A DNA stretch of 64,000 nt from the NCBI RefSeq assembly GCF_015752205.1, contig NZ_JADOVG010000002.1, positions 1 through 64,000 of the forward strand. The letters run 5' to 3'. Within the stretch, counting starts at the first letter, position 1, and each line of letters begins with the position of its first letter. Below, piece after piece: positions 1 to 7,601 of the stretch. The notes below the pieces were generated by a model that had not been told where the DNA came from, made no database searches, and saw only the letters and a program-made list of their open reading frames with translations. The position numbers and the translations under genes were made by a program. Source of the DNA: Polaromonas sp. CG_9.7 (lineage in GTDB: Bacteria > Pseudomonadota > Gammaproteobacteria > Burkholderiales > Burkholderiaceae_C).

Positions 1-54
1 CATACGCACTGCGCGTTCGCGAACCTCGGGTGAAAACTTGTTTGACTTCTTCAT
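1..54 (-). CDS. IS3-family transposase OrfA, N-terminal fragment cut by window edge
   Basis: Reading leftward from an ATG at 54, the first 18 codons give MKKSNKFSPEVRERAVRM. I recognise this as the N-terminus of OrfA, the DNA-binding helix-turn-helix half of IS3-group (IS51-like) transposases. The rest lies outside the window. The non-coding leader between this ATG and the terminal inverted repeat at about 88-105 has the length and content usual for IS3 elements. The family assignment rests on the N-terminal motif plus the adjacent terminal repeat. Whether the element is intact cannot be judged here. Confidence 0.75.
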   Translation of the reverse strand, partial: MKKSNKFSPEVRERAVRM

Positions 55-87
55 GGCTCAATCCTCTCAGAGATTTGAGCCTCCTCA

Positions 88-127
88 AAACCCGGGGCGA
101 TTCAGTTCAAACCCGGGGCGATTCAGT
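88..127. repeat. Doubled IS3 terminal inverted repeat
   Basis: A 19-bp sequence, AAACCCGGGGCGATTCAGT, occurs twice in direct orientation (88-106 and 109-127). Its reverse complement begins with the TGAATCGCCCCGG end typical of IS3/IS51 elements. The inner copy fits the end of the element whose OrfA starts at 54. The outer copy is extra, and may be the scar of a second insertion or a local slippage duplication. Confidence 0.7.
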
Positions 128-188
128 CTTCAACTTTGCGCCTGATGTTGCGCCCATCACTTTTTCAAAAGTCGAACTGCAAACAAAC

Positions 189-232
189 TGGTCAAAAACC
201 TGCAGCGCTCTATACTGTATGCATGAACAGTA
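189..232 (+). promoter_or_regulatory. umuDC promoter with LexA (SOS) box
   Basis: CTGT-N8-ACAG at 215-230 matches the LexA operator form, and its arms extend to TACTGT/ACAGTA (213-232). A TATACT -10 lies at 211-216, inside or abutting the operator. A weak TGGTCA -35 sits at 189-194 with a 16-bp spacer. LexA binding would cover the -10, which fits SOS repression of the downstream polymerase genes. The operator also overlaps the likely umuD start codon at 223. Confidence 0.8.
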
Positions 233-663
233 TATTTTTGCTAACTCAACCGGTGCCTGTCTCCGACGCGCCGCTGTTGGCAAGGCTGCTGATCAGCCGG
301 GTTTGTGCCGGTTTTCCATCACCCGCCGAAGACCTGGGCGCCCAGCGCATTGACCTCACGCAGGTGCTCATCACGCATCCGCAGGCAACCTTTTTATTGC
401 GTGCCAAGGGGCATTCGATGGTGCAAGCGGGCATTTTTGACAATGACATCATGGTCGTGAACCGTGCTGTCGCACCCCGTCACAAGCATATCGTGGTGGC
501 TGTGGTGGATGGCGAGTTCACCGTCAAGCGCTTGTACCAGCTGGGTGGACGCATCAAACTGCAGGCTGCCAATCCCACCTATCCTGACATCGTTCCGCAT
601 GACGACCAGACTCTTGAAGTCTGGGGCGTAGTCACTGCTTGCATCAAGCAATTCATTGCCTGA
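223..663 (+). CDS. umuD: UmuD, SOS-induced self-cleaving subunit of DNA polymerase V
   Basis: This is a 146-residue S24 peptidase-family protein. After RecA-stimulated self-cleavage UmuD becomes UmuD', which joins UmuC in error-prone polymerase V. The FPSPAED..QRIDL segment matches the region around the UmuD cleavage site, and the Ser-Lys dyad is visible as Ser65 (GHSM) and Lys102 (EFTVKRL). The length matches the family (about 140). The ATG at 223 was chosen because family similarity starts just after it. It lies within the LexA box, has no clear Shine-Dalgarno, and falls about 7 bp after the -10, so the mRNA may be nearly leaderless. A GTG at 253 is the alternative start. umuC follows 24 bp downstream. 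Confidence 0.9.
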   Translation: MNSIFLLTQPVPVSDAPLLARLLISRVCAGFPSPAEDLGAQRIDLTQVLITHPQATFLLRAKGHSMVQAGIFDNDIMVVNRAVAPRHKHIVVAVVDGEFTVKRLYQLGGRIKLQAANPTYPDIVPHDDQTLEVWGVVTACIKQFIA

Positions 664-687
664 AAACAAGCAAAACGTGCTGTTTCC

Positions 688-1995
688 ATGTACGCCCTGA
701 TCGATGGCAACAACTTTTATGTCAGCTGCGAGCGGGTGTTTCGTCCCAGCCTGGCAGGCCATCCGGTGGTCGTGCTCAGCAACAATGACGGCTGCGCCAT
801 TGCGCGGTCCAACGAAGCCAAGGCGTTGGGTATTGCCATGGGCGCGCCCTGGTTCGAAATCGAGCATATGGCCGAATCGGCGGGCCTTGTGGCTTTGTCG
901 GCCAACTTTGCCTTGTATGGCGACATGAGTGACCGCATGATGAGCCTGGCCGCCGGACTGGGGCCTGCCCAGGAAATCTACTCGATTGACGAGTCGTTCA
1001 TTGACCTTGCGGGTGTGCGAGGCTGCTTGGCAGACCGTGGCTTCAAGGTGAGGACGCGCATCCTGGACTGGATTGGCATTCCTTGCTGCGTCGGCATGGG
1101 CGCCACCAAGACACTGGCCAAGCTGGCCAACCATATTGCCAAGACCGCCGAACGCAAACCCGGCAGCTACCCGGCAGGCTTGGCCCAGGTGTGCAACCTG
1201 GCCGAACTCACGCCCGCGGCGCTCAATGAGGCGCTGGCCGCCACGGCGGCGAGCGAGGTCTGGGGTGTCGGGCGACGCATGACTGCGCAGCTCAAGGAAA
1301 ACGGTGTGCATACGGCGCTGGATTTGGCCCGGCTGGACCCGGCGATGGTGCGCAGGCGCTGGTCGGTGGTGCTGGAGCGCACAGTGCGCGAGTTGCAGGG
1401 CATGGCGTGTATCGAGCTTGAGCTTGCACCGGCTCGCAAGCAGGAAATTGCCTGCACCCGTTCATTTGGGCAGCCGGTCACGGACCTGATCGACTTGAGC
1501 CAAGCCGTGACTGAATTTGCCAGCCGGGCAGCGCACAAGTTGCGCCGTCAGGGCAGTTTGTGCAATCAAGTGCTGGTCTTTGTCCGCACCAGCCCGTTTC
1601 GGCAAGCGCCCCAGTACAGCCGCTCGATCAGCATGCCGCTTCGCCGGCCCAGTGCGGATACGGGTGTGATCGTCGCGGCAGCGCTCAGGGGGCTTCGTGC
1701 CATCTACCGGCCGGGTTACCAGCTGGCCAAGGCAGGAGCCATGCTGCTGGAGTTGCAAGCCAATACGGTTCAACAGGCAGAGCTGGATCTGGACCACGGC
1801 GGTGTCCCTGAAAGAATCCAGAGAGAGCGCTTGATGACCGCAATGGACCAACTCAACCAGCGCTATGGCCGGGGCACGGTGCAGATGGCAAGTGGCACGC
1901 TGGCAGCAGACCCGAAGACCTGGGCCATGAAGCAAGAAAGGCTCACGCCGGGGTATACGACGTGCTGGGCAGACATGCCTGTGGCGAAGGCATAA
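688..1995 (+). CDS. umuC: UmuC, Y-family DNA polymerase V catalytic subunit
   Basis: This 435-residue protein is full length for UmuC, the translesion DNA polymerase that copies damaged templates with UmuD'2 and RecA. The Y-family palm motifs are present: [17 protein letters not shown] at the N-terminus carries the first metal-binding Asp6, and SIDESFID carries Asp101 and Glu102. The helix-hairpin-helix region ([12 protein letters not shown]) and the little-finger/C-terminal domain follow. It is co-transcribed with umuD under the upstream LexA box. The start overlaps no other gene and matches family N-termini. Confidence 0.95.
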   Translation: MYALIDGNNFYVSCERVFRPSLAGHPVVVLSNNDGCAIARSNEAKALGIAMGAPWFEIEHMAESAGLVALSANFALYGDMSDRMMSLAAGLGPAQEIYSIDESFIDLAGVRGCLADRGFKVRTRILDWIGIPCCVGMGATKTLAKLANHIAKTAERKPGSYPAGLAQVCNLAELTPAALNEALAATAASEVWGVGRRMTAQLKENGVHTALDLARLDPAMVRRRWSVVLERTVRELQGMACIELELAPARKQEIACTRSFGQPVTDLIDLSQAVTEFASRAAHKLRRQGSLCNQVLVFVRTSPFRQAPQYSRSISMPLRRPSADTGVIVAAALRGLRAIYRPGYQLAKAGAMLLELQANTVQQAELDLDHGGVPERIQRERLMTAMDQLNQRYGRGTVQMASGTLAADPKTWAMKQERLTPGYTTCWADMPVAKA

Positions 1996-2111
1996 ATAAC
2001 GGACCGGGTAAAGTTTGTCGTGGATGGCAGAAGGCATTCTCCTCTGACCGCTGCGCAGGCATTGCAACTGCGTCGTTCTTGATGTCCGCAACGCAGCGGG
2101 CTCGAATCAGA

Positions 2112-2699
2112 TCAGCCGAGCAGGCCGATGATGATGTCCACGATCAGGTTGTTTTGCTGCTGCACCAGGACGATATCGCCACCGATTCGGGCGTAGCGAT
2201 AGCCGTAGGGGGCAGGCGGCAGCAAGCGAATCACCGGTTGGGGAACGGTATAGACCATGACGCCCCTGGGCACCATCTGGCCGACTTGCCAGTTCCGGAG
2301 TTGCCCTGGAGGCATGCAGCCATTGTGTTTTTTGGCCAGTCCCGGAGGACAGTTTTTCCCATTGCCGTACGTCTGGAAATAATACTGGCGGACAACCGTG
2401 CGTTGCTGGTCATCAAAATAGCGGCCTTGCTTGATGTCTTCACGCTGGCGCTTTTCGGCGCGCTTTTCGGCCTTTTGATACTGCTTCTGGTCATCCTTGC
2501 GATCTTTGTAATATTCTTTTTCGGCGTGTTTTTGGGCTTTTTGGTATTCTTTCTGCGCGTGTTTTCCCTCGTCGTTTCCTTCATCGCCACGGTCTTTGGC
2601 AAAGCCGGGGGCAGCCGCAAGAAAAAGGGATGCCAGGGCCAGCGCGACAAGACGGCGTGGGGCGGTAGAGGGGCGGAAGTATGTCATTGTGTAGTCCAT
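2112..2699 (-). CDS. Secreted charged-repeat protein with RcnB-like C-terminus
   Basis: This protein of about 195 residues has an N-terminal Arg-rich, Leu/Ala-rich signal peptide ending near [10 protein letters not shown] very hydrophilic Lys/Glu/Asp/Gln-rich segment with repeated KEYQKA/KEYYKD motifs follows (roughly residues 38-95, probably alpha-helical). The C-terminal globular part contains [15 protein letters not shown] and [13 protein letters not shown]. The last motif resembles RcnB-type periplasmic proteins, which in Escherichia coli are linked to nickel/cobalt homeostasis. The metal link here is only an analogy. An alternative ATG at 2687 has a slightly better ribosome site. The gene converges on umuC from the right and appears monocistronic. 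Confidence 0.7.
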   Translation of the reverse strand: MDYTMTYFRPSTAPRRLVALALASLFLAAAPGFAKDRGDEGNDEGKHAQKEYQKAQKHAEKEYYKDRKDDQKQYQKAEKRAEKRQREDIKQGRYFDDQQRTVVRQYYFQTYGNGKNCPPGLAKKHNGCMPPGQLRNWQVGQMVPRGVMVYTVPQPVIRLLPPAPYGYRYARIGGDIVLVQQQNNLIVDIIIGLLG

Positions 2700-2883
2700 C
2701 GAGCTGGAAATAAGCTCATCAGTAAGTTTCACGCCGTTACGGACGGATAGCTGTAGGATACGCGCGCATATTGCTGCACCCGCTGGGTGCGACTTGCCCG
2801 GGCATGCGGCTAAAGGCACACCCATCCCGGAATGAAGCCCAAAGTCCTTCATCGTCCGGACAGGCTTTGCTGCCCCAACCTGC

Positions 2884-4017
2884 TCAGTCCAGAGAGTGGC
2901 GTGGCAGGTTGATGGTGAACGTGCATCCTGTGCCCGGCCTGTCCCGAACGCTCAGGGTGCCGCCGTCGGCCTCAATGCTTTTTCGGGCAATCGACAGGCC
3001 CAGGCCCATGCCCGTTTTGTCATCGCTGCGCTGACTGAACGGCTTGAACATCTTTTCTGTGTTTCCGGGTGGCAGGCCGCCGCAGTGGTCCTTCACGTCG
3101 ATCAGGATGCGCTCGCCGACTGCGTAAGCCTCCAGCGTCACCTCGGTATGCCGGTGCGTGAACTTGAAGGCGTTGTGCAGCAGGTTCATCAGCGCGGCCA
3201 GTAGCAGGTCGTGGTTGACCTTGATGCCCAGGCGCGGGTCTACATCGGCCACGGTGAAGCGGCACCCTTGCGTGGTTGCATACAGGTCAGCGTCGCTTTT
3301 GGCGTCGGCAATGAAAGCTGCCAGCGAGAGGAGCGGCTGTTGTCCGGAAGCCTTGTTTTTAAGAGACACCTCGGCCAGGGCGTTGCTGATGAGACTGGCC
3401 ATGGCCGCATGGCTGCGCCTCAACACCGCGCCTGTGGCCCCTGCCGGTGTCAGGTTGCCTATCTCCATGGCGGTGGCCGCAAGGCTGGCCGTGCCAAGCG
3501 CATTGCGCAACTCGTGCATCAAAAAGCCAAGCTGCTGGTTCTCATGGATGACGCGCTGCGCCGTGAGGGCCGCATCGCGCTGGGCGCTGAATTCGCTCAC
3601 GGCGTCCGCAATGGCATTGTCCAGGCAACGGTTCAAGGTGCGGTATTCGTCAATGCTGAAAGGCGCATCCCGCTCGAAGGCCAGGTCGGTGATGGCCTGG
3701 CAGAGGTCGCCATAGTCATGCACGACCTGGTCCACGCTGTAGCCTAGGTGCAGCAATGCCTTGCCGTGCGCCGTCGCGGTCAGCCCCATCTCGGACAACC
3801 TGGAGACATCGCCGCCCGACGGGCCGGAAATTTGAAGGCTGATGCCGTCTTGATTGTCTTGCTCGGCCTTCAGTGTCCGGGTCAACTGGTCGATGAACAT
3901 CGGAACGCCGTTTTTCAACTGCTGCTCGGTCGCGGCGCGTTTGGGCCTTCTGGCGACTTTTTCGATGCACCGGGCAATCAGGCTGTCGCGATTGTTGGCT
4001 AAAAACTCGTTCATCAT
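2884..4017 (-). CDS. Sensor histidine kinase with RsbRD-like N-terminal domain
   Basis: This is a 377-residue cytoplasmic kinase with no membrane segment. Residues 1-150 resemble the RsbRD/globin-like sensor fold ([16 protein letters not shown]). A phosphoacceptor helix with His168 in HELRNAL follows, then an HATPase domain: N box with Asn282 (NLLHNAFKF), DHCGGLPPG, and [10 protein letters not shown]. It presumably autophosphorylates and passes phosphate to a receiver. The single-domain receiver starting at 4471 is divergently transcribed from the same intergenic region and is the natural candidate partner. The start was placed at the MM pair at 4017 because domain similarity begins there and AGGAA lies upstream. 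An upstream ATG at 4119 is possible but looks unconserved. Confidence 0.8.
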   Translation of the reverse strand: MMNEFLANNRDSLIARCIEKVARRPKRAATEQQLKNGVPMFIDQLTRTLKAEQDNQDGISLQISGPSGGDVSRLSEMGLTATAHGKALLHLGYSVDQVVHDYGDLCQAITDLAFERDAPFSIDEYRTLNRCLDNAIADAVSEFSAQRDAALTAQRVIHENQQLGFLMHELRNALGTASLAATAMEIGNLTPAGATGAVLRRSHAAMASLISNALAEVSLKNKASGQQPLLSLAAFIADAKSDADLYATTQGCRFTVADVDPRLGIKVNHDLLLAALMNLLHNAFKFTHRHTEVTLEAYAVGERILIDVKDHCGGLPPGNTEKMFKPFSQRSDDKTGMGLGLSIARKSIEADGGTLSVRDRPGTGCTFTINLPRHSLD

Positions 4018-4174
4018 GGTGTCAATGTTCCTTGCGTCAAGCATTTGTTTGCAATGAACGGAGTCCACTGACGTTGCGATCGCCCAATGCACAAGCGCTA
4101 TCGGATCTGTGGAAACCAACGCAAATCACGCTGGATTTTCCTTGCAGCAGTGAATCTTCCTAGGCATTAACTGC

Positions 4175-4238
4175 TATAGAATTTATAGCTGCTGGCGCTT
4201 TCTGAACATGCGCTGCAAGCCTTTTTTATTCTGAAAAC
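4175..4238 (+). repeat. TAGCT-type dispersed repeat, copy 1
   Basis: TTATAGCTGCTGGCGC is followed by an ATGCGC half-palindrome, then AAGCC, a T-rich run and TGAAAAC. This layout (TAGCTGC..GCGC..GCGC..AGCC..TTTTT..TGAAAA) recurs at about twelve sites in the window. This copy lies in the 453-bp region between the kinase and the receiver gene; that region shows nothing else I can assign beyond presumed promoters. Confidence 0.6.
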
Positions 4239-4470
4239 AGATGGACTGGCAAGAAAATACCTGTCAAGCCTCTCAGGTATTTCACACAAAAATTAACACA
4301 TCGCAATGAAACAGTATGTGCGTTGCCGCACATAGCGGTCAACGTGCGCGCATTTGGTGCGCAGCAGACGGCTGGCCTGGCCAGGAAAAGGACGGAAAGG
4401 GCGCGCCCGCCTTAGGCGCAGGAAAGCAGGCGTCCTACATTTTCCGGCAGGACGCTGGTTACGCTTGTTC

Positions 4471-4857
4471 ATGCAGTTGAGAATCTACATTGTTGAAGAC
4501 AACCCGATCATTCTGGAGTGGCTGGCCGAAGCCCTTGAGGAATTGACCAGCACGCGTGTGATCGGCTCATCAGGAAGCGAATGCGAGGCCTGCCGCTGGC
4601 TGAGCACGCACCAGTGTTCCTGGGATGTGGTGGTGGTGGACCTGTGGCTTGCCCAGGGCAACGGGCTGGAGGTGATCAAGCGCCTTCACCCGACGCTTGC
4701 GCAGAAAGTTGTCGTGCTGACGAATTATCCGACCCCGCAAATGCGTGAACTGTGCATGTCTGCCGGTGCCAATGCATTTTTTGACAAGTCAACGGAACTC
4801 GACGAGTTCACGTCCTACGTATTTGAGGAAAGTGTCAATCATCAGGACGCACCCTGA
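4471..4857 (+). CDS. Single-domain response regulator (CheY-like receiver)
   Basis: A 128-residue stand-alone receiver domain. The acidic pocket is VED (Glu9, Asp10). The phosphoacceptor is Asp57 (VVVVDLWL), the switch Thr is Thr84 (VVLTNY) and the conserved Lys is Lys106 (FFDKS). There is no output domain, so it must act by protein contact, as a phosphate sink, or in a relay. It is divergent from the RsbRD-type histidine kinase, suggesting a pair. The start at 4471 gives a standard beta1 strand (MQLRIYIVEDN); an in-frame upstream ATG at 4354 would add an Arg-rich extension that looks non-coding. No strong Shine-Dalgarno is visible. Confidence 0.85.
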   Translation: MQLRIYIVEDNPIILEWLAEALEELTSTRVIGSSGSECEACRWLSTHQCSWDVVVVDLWLAQGNGLEVIKRLHPTLAQKVVVLTNYPTPQMRELCMSAGANAFFDKSTELDEFTSYVFEESVNHQDAP

Positions 4858-5009
4858 GCCGAAAATACCTGGCGGCTCCGAATTGAAAACGTCCGCCATG
4901 CGTTTGCGAATTCCAGCCGGTGCATCTGGCCAAAGCCCTGTCTCGGACTTTGGCCTGTCGCAGTGAAGTGTGCAAGCCTGAAACCAGATTCAGGCCGGCC
5001 CCCAAGCCT

Positions 5010-6179
5010 TTAGCAGAAGTACTGCGACCAGTAGTAAGTACTGATGGTCGGGTTGTAGCCAGGGTTGGCGAATTTGGCCTTATACAACTTGTTGTTCGAA
5101 TAGGTCACGATGCTGCCCGCCGCGTACTGCTTGCCCTGGCTCCAGCCGGCAGCGCTGCAGCTTCCCGCTATGGCGGTTTGCTGGGTTGGGGCTGGTGTTG
5201 AAGCTGAGGCCACAAAGCCGCCAGAAGACTTGAAGATGTTGTAGAACTGGAAGTCAGACTGCGCCACGCCACTGAACGATGACAGGTTGGTCGAGCCGTT
5301 GTAAGCCTGTGCGCGGTCTCTTTGAAAGGACCAGTAGGAAATCATGCCTACGCCGTTTTGCTTGGCAAAGTTGGCAACCATTTGCGCATCGTCAAGTGTG
5401 AAGCTCGAACCGTCGTCGTTCTTGCCAATCATCGGCGTGATGCCCATCATCGCGTAAAGCTGTGACTGGGTCTTGTTGCGAAAGATCGACGTCATCTGGT
5501 TGGCTGCAGCGCGGAATGTCATGAGCGACGCTTCGCCAACGCTGTTCGAGGGGACCATGGTGCGCAGGTTCGAGACGCCGAAGCTCTGCGCCATCACATT
5601 GACCATGTCGATTCGCACGCCAGCTGCAACGGTCGTGTTCAATAAATTAATGGAGTCGGGATTGAAGCCTAGCAGCCAGCCAGGCAGGGAAAAGGAAATA
5701 TACAGGTCAGGATACTTCGCCTGCAGCCGCGCCAGAACACGCGCCCGGCGGGCCGTGGCGCCCACATCCTTGAGCTGAGGGCCTTCGATGTCGAAATCGA
5801 AGCGGCGGTTGTTCGAGTCGCGCATCAGGTTTTCCATCAGGCTGAACAGCTGGTCATCGTCCCTGCAGGCAACTTCGGCATACACGCCATTCGAACCGCC
5901 AAAGGAAATAAGCAAGCGTCCGCCGGACTCGACGAACTTGCGTGCGTCCGGGAGCTTGTTCGTCAGATCCGGAACCAGCGCGCAGTTGCCGTTGGTGACG
6001 GCAAAGGAAAGGATGGCACTGTTCATGCCGGCAGATTGTTTCGCATCATTCAGCGAACCGCCCCAGGAATGAAAATACGGGACTACTTCTGCAGCGCTGG
6101 CTGCCTGGCCCAGACAAAGGACAAGGGCGCCAGTCAGGGCTTTGGTGATCGAATTGAATTTGAAACGTGAATGCATCAT
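5010..6179 (-). CDS. Secreted GH18 chitinase with C-terminal chitin-binding domain
   Basis: This 389-residue enzyme is predicted to hydrolyse beta-1,4 GlcNAc links of chitin outside the cell. A signal peptide (TGALVLCLGQAASAA, cleavage near residue 29) is followed by a GH18 barrel starting EVVPYFHSWGG. The catalytic DxxDxDxE-type motif appears as FDFDIE with Glu132 as the acid. The last 45 residues (GWSQGKQYAAGSIVTYSNNKLYKA..YYWSQYFC) are a type-3 (CBM5/12) carbohydrate-binding module with its aromatic surface and two cysteines. It is monocistronic. A GGATCA-TT-TGATCC inverted repeat (6200-6213) just upstream may be an operator. The start at the MM pair gives a proper signal peptide. Confidence 0.9.
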   Translation of the reverse strand: MMHSRFKFNSITKALTGALVLCLGQAASAAEVVPYFHSWGGSLNDAKQSAGMNSAILSFAVTNGNCALVPDLTNKLPDARKFVESGGRLLISFGGSNGVYAEVACRDDDQLFSLMENLMRDSNNRRFDFDIEGPQLKDVGATARRARVLARLQAKYPDLYISFSLPGWLLGFNPDSINLLNTTVAAGVRIDMVNVMAQSFGVSNLRTMVPSNSVGEASLMTFRAAANQMTSIFRNKTQSQLYAMMGITPMIGKNDDGSSFTLDDAQMVANFAKQNGVGMISYWSFQRDRAQAYNGSTNLSSFSGVAQSDFQFYNIFKSSGGFVASASTPAPTQQTAIAGSCSAAGWSQGKQYAAGSIVTYSNNKLYKAKFANPGYNPTISTYYWSQYFC

Positions 6180-6765
6180 GTTGAGTTTTGGGCGTGAAAG
6201 GATCATTTGATCCAATGAATGAACCGAACGACTGCGGATTAAATGGAAGCCTGGCAACCACACAATGCTGAAAATTCAGCTTGGCGCCGGGCAGCGAAGC
6301 CAGGGCTTGGCACGCGTTATCAGGCGATGCTTTCCCAGGCTGCAATTCATTCGAAGGCGGCCTATAAGCCGGTGAACGAAAAGTGATCGGATTTTGTCCG
6401 TCGAGCTAATGAGGGTCAACCAGCGTGAAGTAACACACGGTTTCTAGCGAAATAACAAGTAACCACAAGACCGGGTGGCCACGTCATGAAGTGCCGCTTG
6501 TGGTAGAGAATTCGTTAAAAAGGCTTGAAAAAGGACCGTGCAAGAGGAGAAAACAGTTCTGCAGCGAATTGACAGCGCGGTCTTGGAGCTTTAAAAACAC
6601 GACAGTTTTTTCAGTGATTGTGTTAACGCGCCGTGAAGCTGCGGCAACAAATTGTTGCGATTGCGTAGAAGTGAAGCGAGGCTACACAGCTTTTATTCTG
6701 TTCTTGGTCCCTTTTTTTCCATGTATTTTCTGAAAATCCAGTCTGCTTGAAGGCGGCGCCTGATT
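6180..6765. other. 586-bp intergenic region, no supportable gene
   Basis: This stretch lies between the chitinase start and the end of RidA. It is AT-richer than its surroundings. A short rightward frame (6491-6733) has no Shine-Dalgarno, no family resemblance and a Cys/Phe-rich composition, so I do not call it. A 14-bp inverted repeat at 6200-6213 is the only structured element noted. Confidence 0.5.
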
Positions 6766-7161
6766 TCAGCCCGCTAACACGGCCGTGACTTCGATTTCTA
6801 CCTTGGCCTGGGTTTCAATCAACGCTGCGACCTGCACGCAGGTCATGGCCGGAAAATTTCGGCCCATGACTTCGCGGTAAACCGCACCGATTTCTTTCAG
6901 CCGGGTGGAGTATTCGACCCGGTCAACGATGTACCAGGTCATGCGCACCATGTGCTCGGGACCGGCGCCGCCAGCCTTCAGGACGGCCATGATGTTTTGC
7001 AGGGTCTGCCGGGTCTGGGCGACAAAGTCATCGCTTTCAAAGTGCTGCTGCGCATTCCAGCCGATCTGGCCGCCGACAAACAGCAGGTCGCCACGCGCGA
7101 GGATGCCGTTGGCATAGCCTTTGGGTTCTGCCCATTCGGGTGGCTGAAGTCTGGTGATCAT
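6766..7161 (-). CDS. RidA/YjgF-family enamine/imine deaminase
   Basis: This 131-residue protein is full length for the RidA/YER057c/UK114 family, which hydrolyses reactive enamines and imines to ketones plus ammonia. Diagnostic segments are GDLLFVGGQIGWN, the middle QTLQNIMAVLKAGGAG block, and the C-terminal PAMTCVQVAALIETQAKVEIEVTAVL with Glu in the usual position. The Arg that binds the substrate carboxylate in E. coli RidA is not clearly placed here. It is the last gene of the leftward catabolic cluster, and its ATG overlaps the thioesterase stop (ATGA). In the 2-aminobenzoyl-CoA route, the reduced ring product carries a vinylogous amine, so a pathway-specific deaminase role is an attractive inference. 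Confidence 0.85.
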   Translation of the reverse strand: MITRLQPPEWAEPKGYANGILARGDLLFVGGQIGWNAQQHFESDDFVAQTRQTLQNIMAVLKAGGAGPEHMVRMTWYIVDRVEYSTRLKEIGAVYREVMGRNFPAMTCVQVAALIETQAKVEIEVTAVLAG

Positions 7162-7601
7162 GGTGTGGATTCCGAAGGTGTCTGGAGGAAGGGCTGCAGG
7201 GCAAGGCGCAAATCGTCCGGAATGCGCACCGTCTTGCCCTGCGGAACAGTTGAATGGACGACCACGCCTTGCGCTCTTAATTTAATAGCTGGTGGTGCGC
7301 CTGGGGTATGCGTTGGCGCATGAATTTCATAGTGCATGCCAAGGCTGGCGCCACCGATGCGCGTCAGTTCCAGCGTCAGGGTGAGCACATCGCCATGGCG
7401 GCACATGCCGAGGAATTCGGTCTTCATGTCGACGATAGGCAGGCCCATCCCTTTGGCAATCAGGTCGTGCTCGGGAAAGCCGATATGCGCCAGGAAATCC
7501 TCTTGCACCTCATGCAGCAGCACATAGAACTGCGGGTAAAAAACAATGCCCGCCGGATCGCAGTGCTGAAAGCGCACGCGCTTGTGGACGGTGAACTTCA
7601 T
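7158..7601 (-). CDS. Acyl-CoA thioesterase, 4HBT hot-dog family
   Basis: A 147-residue 4-hydroxybenzoyl-CoA-thioesterase-like protein. The active-site motif RFQHCDPAGIVFYPQFY is present with Asp15 in the catalytic position, followed by the long hot-dog helix and beta-strand pattern. It is predicted to hydrolyse an aromatic or ring-derived acyl-CoA, either as the productive step or as a release valve that recycles CoA. It overlaps the ligase stop at its start and RidA at its end by ATGA, implying translational coupling. A copy of the TAGCT repeat (7277-7332) lies in the coding sequence, giving the Pro/His-rich HAPTHTPGAPPAIKLRAQG stretch. That insert is unlike family members I know and probably a surface loop. 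Confidence 0.82.
   Translation of the reverse strand: MKFTVHKRVRFQHCDPAGIVFYPQFYVLLHEVQEDFLAHIGFPEHDLIAKGMGLPIVDMKTEFLGMCRHGDVLTLTLELTRIGGASLGMHYEIHAPTHTPGAPPAIKLRAQGVVVHSTVPQGKTVRIPDDLRLALQPFLQTPSESTP
7277..7332 (+). repeat. TAGCT-type dispersed repeat, copy 2, inside thioesterase gene
   Basis: TTTAATAGCTGGTGGTGCGCC, then GCGTTGGCGC and an AT-rich tail, follows the element layout although the sequence has drifted. It lies antisense within the thioesterase gene and keeps its frame open. Assignment is weaker than for intergenic copies because coding constraint has changed it. Confidence 0.4.

Noticed and set aside
4018..4119. N-terminal extension of the histidine kinase from an upstream ATG at 4119
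   Set aside because: The extra 34 residues show no domain similarity, and AGGAA lies before the MM start at 4017.
6491..6733. An 80-codon frame in the chitinase-RidA gap
   Set aside because: No Shine-Dalgarno, odd Cys/Phe composition, no recognisable motif.
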